DNA of 38,607 nt, taken from assembly GCA_022573285.1 (NCBI GenBank), contig JACZUF010000029.1, positions 1 to 38,607 on the forward strand, in the 5' to 3' direction. The notes beneath the pieces were generated by a model. It searched no databases, had not been told where the DNA came from, and saw only the letters and a program-made list of their open reading frames with translations. The translations under genes and the position numbers were made by a program. The DNA is from Chloroflexota bacterium (GTDB lineage: Bacteria; Chloroflexota; Dehalococcoidia; Lucifugimonadales; UBA3495). Shown here piece after piece: positions 8,211-15,764 of this stretch (positions are counted from its first letter, which is position 1; each line of letters begins with the position of its first letter).

Positions 8211-9668
8211 GTGGCGGAACTCAATTGGCTCAGCATCCAGGAAGCCCACTCCCAGCTAACTTCACGGCAGATCAGCTCCGTGGAACTCACCCAGGCCTGT
8301 CTGGACCGGATCGACGCCGTCGAAGACCGGGTCCAGTCTTTCCTGACCCTGACTCCGGAGATCGCTCTGGCCCAGGCAGAGGAGGCAGACCGCATGCTGG
8401 CCGCTGGCGAGGGCGGGCCGCTGACCGGGGTGCCGGTGCAGATCAAAGACGTGATGTGCACCGAGGGCGTGCTGACCACCTGCGCGTCCCGCATGTTGGA
8501 GAATTTCGTGCCGGTCTACAACGCCACCGCCGTGGAACGGATCATCAGCCGGGGAGCGGTGATGTTGGGAAAGGGAAACATGGACGAATTCGCCATGGGG
8601 TCCTCCTGCGAGAATTCGGCCTTCCACCCCACCCGGAACCCCTGGGACCTGGAGCGGGTGCCCGGAGGGAGCAGCGGCGGCGCCGCCGCATCGGTGGCGG
8701 CCGGCGAAGCAATCTACGCGCTGGGCTCGGACACCGGGGGAAGCGTCAGGCAGCCGGCGGCCCTCTGCGGCGTGGTGGGACTGAAACCAACCTACGGGCT
8801 GGTCAGCCGCTACGGGCTGATCGCCTTCGCGTCGTCTTTGGACCAGATCGGCCCGGTGGGCCGGACCGTGGCCGATTGCGCCCTGGTGCTGAACGCCATC
8901 GCCGGGCACGACCCGCGGGATGCGACCTCCGTGACCCGCGAACCCAAAGACTACTACGCCGGTCTGGGCCGGGATATCAAGGGACTGCGCCTGGGAGTTC
9001 CTGAAGAGTACTTCACGGATGGGATTGAACCGGGCACGCGGAAGGCCGTCGAGGAGGCCGTGTCCACTTTGGAGGGGCTGGGCGCATCGGTCCGGCCTGT
9101 TTCGCTGCCCACCACCCGGTACGCACTGGCCTGCTACTACATCATCGCCCCCTCGGAATGCTCGGCCAACCTGGCCCGCTACGACGGCGTCAAATACGGC
9201 TATTCCTATCAGGACACCGACGATATGTGGGAGGCCATGGAGAAAACCCGGGAGTACGGGTTCGGACCAGAGGTCACCCGCCGGGTGATGCTGGGGACCT
9301 ACGCCCTTTCCAGCGGTTATTACGATGCCTATTACCTGAAGGCCCAGCAGGCGCGGACGCTGATCAGACAGGACTTCGACCGGGTGTTCCAAGAGGTGGA
9401 CGCGCTGGTCACGCCGACCTCTCCCGTTACCGCTTTCAAGATTGGGGAGAAGACCGGCGACCCGGTGCAGATGTACCTGATCGACGTTTGCACGCTGCCG
9501 GTGAACATCGCCGGGCTGCCCGGCTTGTCGGTGCCTTGCGGATTCTCTGAGGGATTGCCGGTGGGGATGCAGCTAATCGGCCCCCATTTCTCCGAGGAGA
9601 CCCTGCTGCGGACGGCCCACGCCTACGAAACAGCCACCCAGTGGAGCAAAGCCCGGGCGGCGATATAA
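8211..9668 (+). CDS. gatA: Glutamyl/aspartyl-tRNA amidotransferase subunit A
   Basis: The 485-aa protein is the amidase subunit that releases ammonia from glutamine. The Ser-cisSer-Lys catalytic triad is in place at K79 (PVQIKDV), S154 (PGGSSGG) and S178 (DTGGSVRQ), with the amidase-signature GSDTGGSVR and GLKPTYG segments. Length is normal for bacterial GatA. The start is a GTG with GGGCGG just before it. The stop TAA at 9666-9668 touches the A run of a hairpin that ends the opposite-strand small gene. Since asnS is present, GatCAB here may serve mainly Gln-tRNA(Gln) synthesis (inference; no glnS is visible). Confidence 0.95.
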   Translation: MAELNWLSIQEAHSQLTSRQISSVELTQACLDRIDAVEDRVQSFLTLTPEIALAQAEEADRMLAAGEGGPLTGVPVQIKDVMCTEGVLTTCASRMLENFVPVYNATAVERIISRGAVMLGKGNMDEFAMGSSCENSAFHPTRNPWDLERVPGGSSGGAAASVAAGEAIYALGSDTGGSVRQPAALCGVVGLKPTYGLVSRYGLIAFASSLDQIGPVGRTVADCALVLNAIAGHDPRDATSVTREPKDYYAGLGRDIKGLRLGVPEEYFTDGIEPGTRKAVEEAVSTLEGLGASVRPVSLPTTRYALACYYIIAPSECSANLARYDGVKYGYSYQDTDDMWEAMEKTREYGFGPEVTRRVMLGTYALSSGYYDAYYLKAQQARTLIRQDFDRVFQEVDALVTPTSPVTAFKIGEKTGDPVQMYLIDVCTLPVNIAGLPGLSVPCGFSEGLPVGMQLIGPHFSEETLLRTAHAYETATQWSKARAAI

Positions 9669-9703
9669 AAAGGCCCCGGAGAAATTCCCCGGGGCCCTAA
9701 AAA
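9667..9703 (-). terminator. Rho-independent terminator of the 61-aa gene (minus strand)
   Basis: GGCCCCGG (9672-9679) pairs with CCGGGGCC (9689-9696). Read on the minus strand, the hairpin is followed by five U from the A run at 9667-9671. On the plus strand the hairpin is followed by CTAAAAA and lacks a U tract. The terminator therefore belongs mainly to minus-strand transcription. It begins 17 bases after the stop of the gene at 9721-9906. Confidence 0.75.
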
Positions 9704-9720
9704 CCGGTCAGCGGCGGACC

Positions 9721-9906
9721 TTACGGGCGAATCGCCCGCCAGTCGGTTTGGTTATACTTGTAATCAGCGTATTTGTCGGCCCAGACATGGGCGGCGGAGG
9801 CGAAGCGGGACAGGATGCCAGCGTCTTGCTGGGTCCCTGCCTCAGATTGTTGAAGGTTGTGCGCGCCGGTGGTCCGTTGAGATTTTCCAATGCTTAAAGT
9901 TGCCAT
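9721..9906 (-). CDS. Small 61-aa protein of unknown function, divergent from hxlR-type gene
   Basis: The product begins MATLSIGKSQRTTGAHN and ends with an aromatic, charged segment (WADKYADYKYNQTDWRAI). It has no cysteine, no signal peptide and no membrane segment. No family is recognised. Support for a real gene is contextual and strong: GAGGA 5 bases before the ATG, a near-consensus minus-strand promoter at 10035-10063, and a U-tract hairpin 17 bases after the stop. The leader is about 120 nt. The divergent neighbour is an HxlR-type regulator, with a palindrome inside the shared promoter region, so regulation by that protein is likely. Its low-GC leader differs from the surrounding high-GC DNA. 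Confidence 0.7.
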   Translation of the reverse strand: MATLSIGKSQRTTGAHNLQQSEAGTQQDAGILSRFASAAHVWADKYADYKYNQTDWRAIRP

Positions 9907-10034
9907 TGTGTTCCTCGGTCCTTATAAATTGGACTGCGATTTGAATAAGGCATCTGATTCGTTGTATGGGTCCTTCCCCTTGCTTTCCAAGACCCTCGTT
10001 TATTTGCCCTAGGGAAACGCTAGTCACTTACAAT

Positions 10035-10063
10035 ATATTAGCCGCTTGAAATACATTTGTCAA
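10035..10063 (-). promoter_or_regulatory. Minus-strand sigma70 promoter for the 61-aa gene
   Basis: On the minus strand TTGACA (10063-10058) is a perfect -35, and TAATAT (10040-10035) is a -10 at 17-base spacing. The predicted start is near 10028. The -35 overlaps the -35 of the plus-strand promoter at 10057-10085. Confidence 0.7.
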
Positions 10064-10064
10064 G
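10045..10064. promoter_or_regulatory. Palindromic operator candidate between divergent promoters
   Basis: CTTGA (10045-10049) and TCAAG (10060-10064) form an inverted repeat with a 10-base centre; 14 of 20 positions are symmetric overall. It covers the -35 of both divergent promoters and the spacer of the minus-strand one. HxlR/DUF24 regulators bind such short palindromes near their own promoters, so binding by the neighbouring regulator is the natural inference. Confidence 0.55.
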
Positions 10065-10085
10065 TACCTAATTTTTAGTTAGAAT
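10057..10085 (+). promoter_or_regulatory. Plus-strand sigma70 promoter for the hxlR-type gene
   Basis: TTGTCA (10057-10062, 5/6) and TAGAAT (10080-10085, 5/6) are 17 bases apart. The predicted start near 10092 gives a leader of about 50 nt to the ATG at 10143. It shares bases with the divergent -35. Confidence 0.65.
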
Positions 10086-10142
10086 AGACGTCTGGGCAGC
10101 ACCAGTATTAAACTTAGGCCAACCATAGCGGCGAGGAAAGTC

Positions 10143-10469
10143 ATGGACTGCGAAACACCATGTCCCAAGTACGAACAGGCGATGCAGGTCCTGGGCAAGA
10201 AATGGACCTGCCTGATCCTCCGGTGCCTGTTGGCGGAGCCCAAGCGGTTCACCGAGATATCCGGATATATCGACGGGCTTAGCGACCGCCTGCTCTCCCA
10301 GCGTCTTCAAGAACTGGAGGAGGAGGGCATCGTACAACGCCAGGTATTCGCCCGCAGGCCCGTATTAGTCGAGTATTCTCTGACCCCCAAGGGCCAGGCA
10401 TTCCGCAAGGTGGCCGAAGCCATTCAGGATTGGGCCAACGATTGGGCCACGGAGCCTGCCACCGTCTAA
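10143..10469 (+). CDS. HxlR-family (DUF24) winged-helix regulator
   Basis: The 108-aa protein has the HxlR layout: an N-terminal Cys-containing CPKYEQAMQVLGKKWTCLIL, a wing region with RFTEISGYIDGLSDRLLSQRLQELEEEGIV, of which the central part is the recognition helix, and the wing strands VEYSLTPKGQ. Cysteines are at residues 3, 7, 23 and 28. The conserved N-terminal cysteine in this family senses quinones, aldehydes or hypochlorite in characterised members such as YodB and HypR. GAGGAAAG precedes the ATG. It is divergent from a 61-aa gene with a shared operator candidate, implying autoregulation plus control of that gene. The inducer is unknown. Confidence 0.9.
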   Translation: MDCETPCPKYEQAMQVLGKKWTCLILRCLLAEPKRFTEISGYIDGLSDRLLSQRLQELEEEGIVQRQVFARRPVLVEYSLTPKGQAFRKVAEAIQDWANDWATEPATV

Positions 10470-10500
10470 CCGGCAACATGTTGATCTGCAAAATCAATCC

Positions 10501-10526
10501 ATAAATTCAGGCCATAAATTCAGGCC
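10501..10526 (+). repeat. Perfect 13-bp tandem repeat in the asnS leader
   Basis: ATAAATTCAGGCC occurs twice back to back (10501-10513 and 10514-10526), ending 11 bases before the asnS start and just before its GGGAGG ribosome-binding site. It probably arose by slippage; a leader-regulatory role is possible but unsupported. Confidence 0.8.
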
Positions 10527-10537
10527 GGGAGGCGCTG

Positions 10538-11923
10538 ATGCAGCGCTCCAAGATTAAAGACATCTTTAACCGAGGCCAAGCCGGCGGCGACGTTTTGGTC
10601 CAGGGCTGGGTCAAGACCCGCCGGTCGTCCAAGTCGGTCACCTTCATTCAGATCTCCGACGGCTCTACGTTGCAGGACCTGCAGATCGTAGTCGATGAGG
10701 ACAACCCCGGCCACGAAAAGGCGGCCAGCCTCACCACCGGTTGCAGCGTGAGCGTGGAAGGGGTTTTGGTCGAGTCTCCGGGCCAGGGCCAGAAGTACGA
10801 GGTCCAAGCCAGGTCGTTGGAGGTCCTGGGCGGCTCCGACCCCGAGACCTATCCCCTCCAGAAAAAACGCCATTCCCCCGAATTCCTCCGGGAGATCGCC
10901 CATCTGCGGCCCCGCACCAACACCTTCGGCGCCATGGCGCGGGTACGGAACTCCATGGCGTACGCCATCCACACCTTCTTCCAGGACCGGGGGTTCCAGT
11001 TCATTCAGACACCCATCATCACCGCCAGCGACGCCGAGGGCGCCGGTTCCATGTTCCGGGTGACCACCCTGGACCTGAACGACCTGCCCAAGAACGGCAG
11101 TCAGGTGAAAGACGAAGAGGACTTTTTCGGCAAGCCCGCCTTCTTAACCGTTAGCGGCCAATTGGAGGCGGAGATCTTCGCCTTGGCCCTGTCGGACGTC
11201 TATACCTTCGGCCCCACATTCCGGGCCGAGAATTCCAACACCTCGCGTCATTTAGCCGAGTTCTGGATGGTGGAGCCCGAGGTTGCTTTCTGTCAGTTGG
11301 ACGGTTTGGCCGAGCTGGCCGAGGACTTCTTGAAGCACCTGTCCGGACACGTGCTGGAGAACTGCCGGGAAGATATTGAGTTCTTCAACAAGTGGCACGA
11401 CGACACCACCATCGCCACTCTGGAGGGCATCGCCAACTCCCAGTTCGAGCGCATCACCTACACCGAGGCCATCGAGTTGCTGCAGAAGTCGGGCGAGAAT
11501 TTCGAATACCCGGTGTCCTGGGGCACGGACCTCCAGTCGGAGCACGAGCGCTACCTGACCGAGAAGAAGATTCAGAAGCCGGTGATCGTCACCGACTACC
11601 CCAAGGGCATCAAGCGCATCTACATGCGGGTGAACGACGACGGAGAAACCGTCCGGGCCATGGACGTGTTGGTGCCGCGCATCGGCGAACTCATCGGCGG
11701 CAGCCAGCGCGAGGAACGCCGCGATGTGTTGGAGGACCGGATGACCGAGGCAGGAATCTCCCACGACGAATACTCCTGGTACCTCGATCTAAGAAGCTAC
11801 GGCACGGTCCCCCATTCGGGGTTCGGCCTGGGATTTGAGCGCACGGTGCAGTTCGTGACCGGGGTCTCCAACATCAGGGATGTCATCCCCTTCCCCAGAA
11901 CGCCCAAGAGCGCGGAGTTCTAG
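10538..11923 (+). CDS. asnS: Asparaginyl-tRNA synthetase
   Basis: The 461-aa class II synthetase charges tRNA(Asn) with asparagine. An N-terminal OB-fold anticodon-binding domain (about 12-105) precedes the catalytic core. Motif 2 is [20 protein letters not shown], and motif 3 is [15 protein letters not shown] followed by [10 protein letters not shown], the asparagine-specific ending. Length is normal. GGGAGG lies 5-6 bases before the ATG. The gene has its own 68-base leader with a 13-bp tandem duplication. It overlaps or abuts the following methyltransferase-like gene. Confidence 0.95.
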   Translation: MQRSKIKDIFNRGQAGGDVLVQGWVKTRRSSKSVTFIQISDGSTLQDLQIVVDEDNPGHEKAASLTTGCSVSVEGVLVESPGQGQKYEVQARSLEVLGGSDPETYPLQKKRHSPEFLREIAHLRPRTNTFGAMARVRNSMAYAIHTFFQDRGFQFIQTPIITASDAEGAGSMFRVTTLDLNDLPKNGSQVKDEEDFFGKPAFLTVSGQLEAEIFALALSDVYTFGPTFRAENSNTSRHLAEFWMVEPEVAFCQLDGLAELAEDFLKHLSGHVLENCREDIEFFNKWHDDTTIATLEGIANSQFERITYTEAIELLQKSGENFEYPVSWGTDLQSEHERYLTEKKIQKPVIVTDYPKGIKRIYMRVNDDGETVRAMDVLVPRIGELIGGSQREERRDVLEDRMTEAGISHDEYSWYLDLRSYGTVPHSGFGLGFERTVQFVTGVSNIRDVIPFPRTPKSAEF

Positions 11924-11987
11924 GCTGCCACCTTCCACGCCCAGAGACGGCCCGCTTTCCGCCGACGGACCCGTTTCCGCCGCCGGG

Positions 11988-13535
11988 ATGGAAGCCGCCT
12001 TTGGCCCCGGCAGCCCCATCTTCACCCAGACCACGGAACGGCTCAGCCGCATTTTCTCCCAGGCTGGACACACTCCACCGGTGGCGGCCCGGTTCCGGGA
12101 ATGGCAGCGGTCTTGGATCAACGTCCACGGCCAGGACCCTTTCCGAGCCCCTTCTAACGAAGAGTTGTTCATCCACCAGACCTATTTGGCCTTGCTGGCG
12201 CGGCTAACTGCCCGCCGCTTCGTTGCGCCCCGACGGCCGATCTCCGGCGCTGAGGAACTACTGGAGATCATAAACGTCGACTACTTCGGCCGCCGGGGGA
12301 TCGGAAATTTCGGGGAGGGGGACTACTTCTCCTGGGTCTCCCTTGAACCGCGCTGGGAACTGGACCTCGAAGACCTGGTCCTGGAAACCGTACAGGGCCT
12401 GGCGGAGGCCCTTGCCCCCTACGACTTCACGCAGGCGGCCCCCGGCATCTTAGACGGGCTCTACCGCCGGACGGTCCCAGATTCGCCATGGGCGCCCCGC
12501 TGGCTGTTGGAGTACATCGTCGAGGAGGAGTTGGGGCTGGCTGGTAACCCGGGCTCCGACCGAAGGCCGACCCCGACGCGCCGGGGGATGGAATCGGACC
12601 TGTCCTTGCTGGACCCCGCATGCGGCACCGGAGCTTTCTTGTGCGCCGCCGTCGGGGCCATGTCCCGGTCCATGAGGGACCGGGGCGGCGATTCGTTGGA
12701 TTTACTGCTTGAAATGCCAGATCGGGTCCGGGGAATGGACCGCGATCCGCTGGCGGTGGCCCTGGCCCGGCTCAATTACCTGCTGGCCCTGGGTGATCTG
12801 GTCCAACAACAACACCCGCCGGTCCTGGTGCCGGTTTATCTGGCCGACGCCGCCCAAGTCCCGGCATCACCTCCAGACACGCCGGACGATGAGGCAATCG
12901 CGGTGTCGACGCCGGCGGGAGACTTCCCCCTGCCGCTCCCGATGGTCGACAACCCCGTGATGCTGGACTGGGTGCTGGGGCGGCTGACCAACTACATGGG
13001 AGGGGCCCAGTTGCGGCTGCACATGCAGTCCGAGGAAGAGGCGGTGCAAGAGGTGCTGAACGCCTATTACAACTACCTGACCGCGCCGAAGCCACGCACG
13101 CCGGTCCCGGAGGCCCTGACCCCGAAACAGGCGGACATTCTGTTGGAAACCGCACGCAGCCTGGTGAAACTGCACATCCGGGGCGAGGGCAGCCTCTGGC
13201 TGCACGTGGTCCAGAACATCGCCGCTCCGGCAGTCTTCTCCCGCTGCCGGTTCCCCCGGCTGGTTGCCTCCGGCTCCCGGGCCTTCTTCGAGATGTGCTC
13301 TTCCCTATACCTGAGACCGCAGGGACGAGCGGCCATGCTTATGACAAAGAATGAGGCTGCGGCCGGTTGCGCCGGGCGGCGGCTGGTCGGGCTTGAGGGC
13401 GTGCTGCCGGATGCCGCTCTACTGGTCACGGGCCCGGAGCAGCGGGCCAGGCTCGAGCCAACCGGCGGCCCGGTTCCTGATGATAGTTCTTGGGCGGCGG
13501 CCGAGACCGCTGTTCGGGTGGTTGATGACGTCTAG
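11988..13535 (+). CDS. Degenerate N6-adenine DNA methyltransferase-like protein lacking the NPPW motif
   Basis: The product (515 aa from ATG 11988; 551 aa if ATG 11880 is used) resembles large Eco57I/type IIG-like modification enzymes. SAM motif I is clear (LDPACGTGAFL), followed by RGMDRDPLAVALARLNYLLA. The conserved approach SLWLHVVQNIAAPAVFSR, which in such proteins leads to a (V/I)GNPPW catalytic motif, instead runs RFPRLVASGSRAFFEMCSS straight into the later YLRPQGRAAMLM strand. The NPP(Y/W) tetrapeptide and its surroundings are absent and the C-terminal target-recognition region is short. It may be catalytically dead or decaying. ATG 11880 overlaps asnS by 44 bases and gives an Arg/Pro-rich leader, so 11988 is preferred. 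Neither start has a good ribosome-binding site. Confidence 0.65.
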   Translation: MEAAFGPGSPIFTQTTERLSRIFSQAGHTPPVAARFREWQRSWINVHGQDPFRAPSNEELFIHQTYLALLARLTARRFVAPRRPISGAEELLEIINVDYFGRRGIGNFGEGDYFSWVSLEPRWELDLEDLVLETVQGLAEALAPYDFTQAAPGILDGLYRRTVPDSPWAPRWLLEYIVEEELGLAGNPGSDRRPTPTRRGMESDLSLLDPACGTGAFLCAAVGAMSRSMRDRGGDSLDLLLEMPDRVRGMDRDPLAVALARLNYLLALGDLVQQQHPPVLVPVYLADAAQVPASPPDTPDDEAIAVSTPAGDFPLPLPMVDNPVMLDWVLGRLTNYMGGAQLRLHMQSEEEAVQEVLNAYYNYLTAPKPRTPVPEALTPKQADILLETARSLVKLHIRGEGSLWLHVVQNIAAPAVFSRCRFPRLVASGSRAFFEMCSSLYLRPQGRAAMLMTKNEAAAGCAGRRLVGLEGVLPDAALLVTGPEQRARLEPTGGPVPDDSSWAAAETAVRVVDDV

Positions 13536-13555
13536 TGCAGCGTAGCCGCCGTTAT

Positions 13556-13585
13556 TTGACGCTATTTCCCGCAGGCGAATATAAT
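13556..13585 (+). promoter_or_regulatory. Strong sigma70 promoter of the TPP-enzyme cluster
   Basis: TTGACG (13556-13561) and a perfect TATAAT (13580-13585) lie 18 bases apart. The predicted start near 13592 is about 63 bases upstream of the first TPP-domain gene, which has AAGGAG before its ATG. Confidence 0.75.
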
Positions 13586-13654
13586 GAGGCGTCCTCTCAT
13601 CGTAGCTGCACAGGCTGGGATTTCCCAATTAGCTTTCTCTGGTAAGGAGCCAAA

Positions 13655-14161
13655 ATGACCACTCAAGAGGTCGTACTGCATCCCGCGTCGGTAGTCGCGG
13701 AGTTGAAGAAGAACAACATCAACCACGTTGTCTGGCTTCCGGACAGCGAGACCAACTTCATGTTCCAGCTGCTGACCAACGAGCCAACCCTGGACCTGGT
13801 GCCGGTCTGCCGCGAGGGCGAGACCATGGCCATCGCCGCCGGGCTGTGGGTGGGCGGCAAGCGGCCCATAGTCCTGATCCAGAACACCGGCATCTTCGAG
13901 GCCGGCGACTCCATCCGCGGCCTGGGCTTGGACATCAACCAGCCCCTGGTGATGCTGGTCGGCTACCGAGGCTGGAGCCGGCACGGTTTGACCACCGACT
14001 CGGCGGCCCGGTTCATCGAGCACATCCTCCACGCCTGGGGCATCAATTACTACCTGATCGAGACCGACGACGACGCCGACCGCATCAGCCTGGCCATCGA
14101 GGAGGCCGAGCGGACGTCGAAACCCGTGGCTGTCTTGGTAGGCACCGAGTTCGGCTCCTAA
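13655..14161 (+). CDS. TPP-dependent decarboxylase alpha subunit (Pyr domain; sulfo-/phosphonopyruvate decarboxylase-like)
   Basis: The 168-aa product is a stand-alone thiamine-pyrophosphate Pyr-type domain. The glutamate that activates the TPP aminopyrimidine is at residue 54 in VCREGETMAIAAG, followed by LIQNTGIFEAGDSIRGL as in ComD-like sulfopyruvate and phosphonopyruvate decarboxylases. Such enzymes need a separate PP-domain subunit, supplied by the next gene, to form an active alpha-beta site that decarboxylates a 2-oxoacid. No ComA-C or phosphonate genes are nearby, so the substrate is open; a benzoylformate- or other 2-oxoacid-type reaction is possible. AAGGAG precedes the ATG and a strong promoter is upstream. 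Confidence 0.85.
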   Translation: MTTQEVVLHPASVVAELKKNNINHVVWLPDSETNFMFQLLTNEPTLDLVPVCREGETMAIAAGLWVGGKRPIVLIQNTGIFEAGDSIRGLGLDINQPLVMLVGYRGWSRHGLTTDSAARFIEHILHAWGINYYLIETDDDADRISLAIEEAERTSKPVAVLVGTEFGS

Positions 14162-14176
14162 CCGCAACGCAACCCG

Positions 14177-14193
14177 CCCCGATAGAATCGGGG
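14177..14193. repeat. Short palindrome CCCCGAT-AGA-ATCGGGG, copy 1 of a dispersed family
   Basis: A perfect 7-bp inverted repeat with a 3-base loop lies between the alpha and beta TPP genes. Similar CCCGAT-N3-ATCGGG palindromes occur at 16657-16673 and 22951-22969. In transcript form it would make a small hairpin that could tune alpha/beta expression. Confidence 0.75.
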
Positions 14194-14220
14194 TCCGGCC
14201 AACCAAAGGGAGATATTTTA

Positions 14221-14814
14221 ATGATCGACAACAGCGACGCAGTAAAGCTTCTGGACAGCAAGCGGAACGACGCGGTATTCGTGGCCACCATGAACGCCAA
14301 CAACGTCTCCTTCGGACTGCCCAGCCTGACCACCGACGAGAGCCTGGACTTCCCCATCTCCGGCGCCATGAGCAAGGCCTCCGACGTCGCTCTGGGACTG
14401 GCCCTGGCCCAGCCCGGCCGCAAGGTCCTTTGCCTCGACGGCGACGGCAGCCTGTTGATGAACCTGGGCGTCATGGTGACCATCGCCAACAAGGCCCCAA
14501 AGAACCTGGTGCACATCCTGTTCAACAACAAGGTCTACGCCGTAACCGGCGGGCAGCCCATCCCGGGCAGCGAAGATACCGACTGGGAAGGCCTGGCCAA
14601 ATCGGCCGGCTACGCCAAGGTGTTCACTTTCGACAACCTGGAGGACATGACCAACGGCATCGACGAAGCCCTGGCCGCAGAGGGCCCGGTTTTCGTCCAC
14701 CTATTGGTCAAGGCCGAGATCGAGAACACACCGGTGCAGTTCCGCAAGCGGGCCACGCGCACCGTGCACACCGCGATCAAAGAGCTGCCCAAGGTCCTGG
14801 GAGTAAAGAACTAG
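14221..14814 (+). CDS. TPP-dependent decarboxylase beta subunit (PP domain)
   Basis: The 197-aa product is the TPP diphosphate/Mg-binding domain. The canonical motif starts GDGSLLMN (about residues 74-81) and ends at NN (102-103), within the usual 25-30 residue span. It resembles ComE and the C-terminal half of phosphonopyruvate decarboxylases. Together with the 168-aa Pyr subunit it should form one complete decarboxylase. AAGGGAGA lies 6-7 bases before the ATG at 14221; longer upstream reading in this frame belongs to an antisense-like shadow of the alpha gene. A diverged paralogue is encoded at 15144-15761. Confidence 0.88.
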   Translation: MIDNSDAVKLLDSKRNDAVFVATMNANNVSFGLPSLTTDESLDFPISGAMSKASDVALGLALAQPGRKVLCLDGDGSLLMNLGVMVTIANKAPKNLVHILFNNKVYAVTGGQPIPGSEDTDWEGLAKSAGYAKVFTFDNLEDMTNGIDEALAAEGPVFVHLLVKAEIENTPVQFRKRATRTVHTAIKELPKVLGVKN

Positions 14815-14914
14815 GCTGAAGGCGGACGTCGCCTGCCCCGGTTGATTTTTGCACCGGCCAGCTCGCCGATTTCATCGGGGGAACCGAGAACGGAATTTAA
14901 GGATAGCGAGGCGT

Positions 14915-15226
14915 ATGCTTAGTAGGGGGATTTTCCCGCGGATCGGGGCCTACGCCGCGCTGGCGCTTGGGTTCTGGCTCCTCTTCCAGGCCTTCGAGCG
15001 GTCCAGTCCGGTGATGGGGGTCCTGGGAGGCGCGCTGGTCCTGGTGGGGATGTATCTGATGACCGGGGTCTGGCGCGATACCTTCGACCGGTTTGGCGAC
15101 CGGTTTGGCGGCACCTACAAGATACGAAAGGAGAACAGATCCAGTGACGACACGCCGGAGGACGCCACCGGGGGGACCGGTGATACCGTCGATGGAAGCG
15201 ACCAAGGCGGTCAACTACCACCGTAA
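14915..15226 (+). CDS. Small two-span membrane protein of unknown function
   Basis: The 103-aa product has two hydrophobic segments (about residues 11-27, GAYAALALGFWLLFQAF, and 34-49, VMGVLGGALVLVGMYLM) joined by a short polar turn, then an acidic, Gly/Thr-rich tail. A 12-bp tandem repeat (GACCGGTTTGGC twice, 15086-15109) encodes the DRFGDRFG repeat just after the second segment. No family is recognised. ATG 14915 is preferred because earlier in-frame codons give an Arg-rich leader; GAGG is close before it. The 3' end overlaps the next gene by 83 bases. Its place inside the TPP cluster suggests a membrane partner, which is inference. Confidence 0.55.
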   Translation: MLSRGIFPRIGAYAALALGFWLLFQAFERSSPVMGVLGGALVLVGMYLMTGVWRDTFDRFGDRFGGTYKIRKENRSSDDTPEDATGGTGDTVDGSDQGGQLPP

Positions 15227-15761
15227 GGACGCGTTGGTAGTCTCGACCTCTTCCTCGCTTCGGGAGTGGAGCCAGGTTTCGGAACGCCGCGACTTGGACA
15301 TTGACCTGTCCGATTGCATGGACCGGGCCCCGGCGGTGGGTCTCGGACTGGCGTTGGCCCGGCCCGAGAGCAAGGTGTTGGTTCTGGACTGCGATGCCAC
15401 GCTGAGGACCAACCTGGGCGGCCTGGCGACCATCGGCGAGTCCAATCCCGAGAACCTGGTCCATTTCGTGTTCGACGACACGTCCAGCGTCTCAACTTCG
15501 GGCCTCCCCATCAAGGGACTGGACGACTTGGACCTGGTGCAGATCGCCCGGAGCTCTGGCTACGCCAAGACCTACGAATTCGACCGGCTGGAAGAGTTCC
15601 TGATCGGGCTGGAAGAGGTGATGCGCCAGACCGGGCCGGTATTCGTCCGCGTGAAGGTGTTCCGGGACGGAGACCAGCACCCTTTCCCGGAGCGGACCAT
15701 GGCCGAGGGTTGGGCCGAGGTGAAGGCGAACCTGGCGCAGGAAGAGGAAGGGCCGGAGTAG
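15144..15761 (+). CDS. Diverged PP-domain paralogue of the TPP decarboxylase beta subunit
   Basis: The 205-aa product aligns along its length with the beta subunit at 14221-14814: APAVGLGLALARPESKVLVLD matches the SDVALGLALAQPGRKVLCLD region, and the SGYAKTYEFDRLEEF segment matches SAGYAKVFTFDNLEDM. The cofactor motif has changed: GDGS became CDAT and the closing NN became DD. One metal-ligand Asp is kept, but the glycines and Asn ligand are lost, so TPP/Mg binding is doubtful. No second alpha subunit is present. GTG 15144 with AAAGGAG about 8 bases upstream is the likely start; ATG 15192 is the alternative. It may be a regulatory or structural pseudo-subunit. The stop is 3 bases from the convergent dtxR-type gene. 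Confidence 0.75.
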   Translation: MTTRRRTPPGGPVIPSMEATKAVNYHRKDALVVSTSSSLREWSQVSERRDLDIDLSDCMDRAPAVGLGLALARPESKVLVLDCDATLRTNLGGLATIGESNPENLVHFVFDDTSSVSTSGLPIKGLDDLDLVQIARSSGYAKTYEFDRLEEFLIGLEEVMRQTGPVFVRVKVFRDGDQHPFPERTMAEGWAEVKANLAQEEEGPE

Positions 15762-15764
15762 GGG

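Noticed and set aside
8262-9392. 376-codon antisense frame inside gatA
   Set aside because: gatA has all catalytic residues; the antisense product is low-complexity with no motif or ribosome-binding site.
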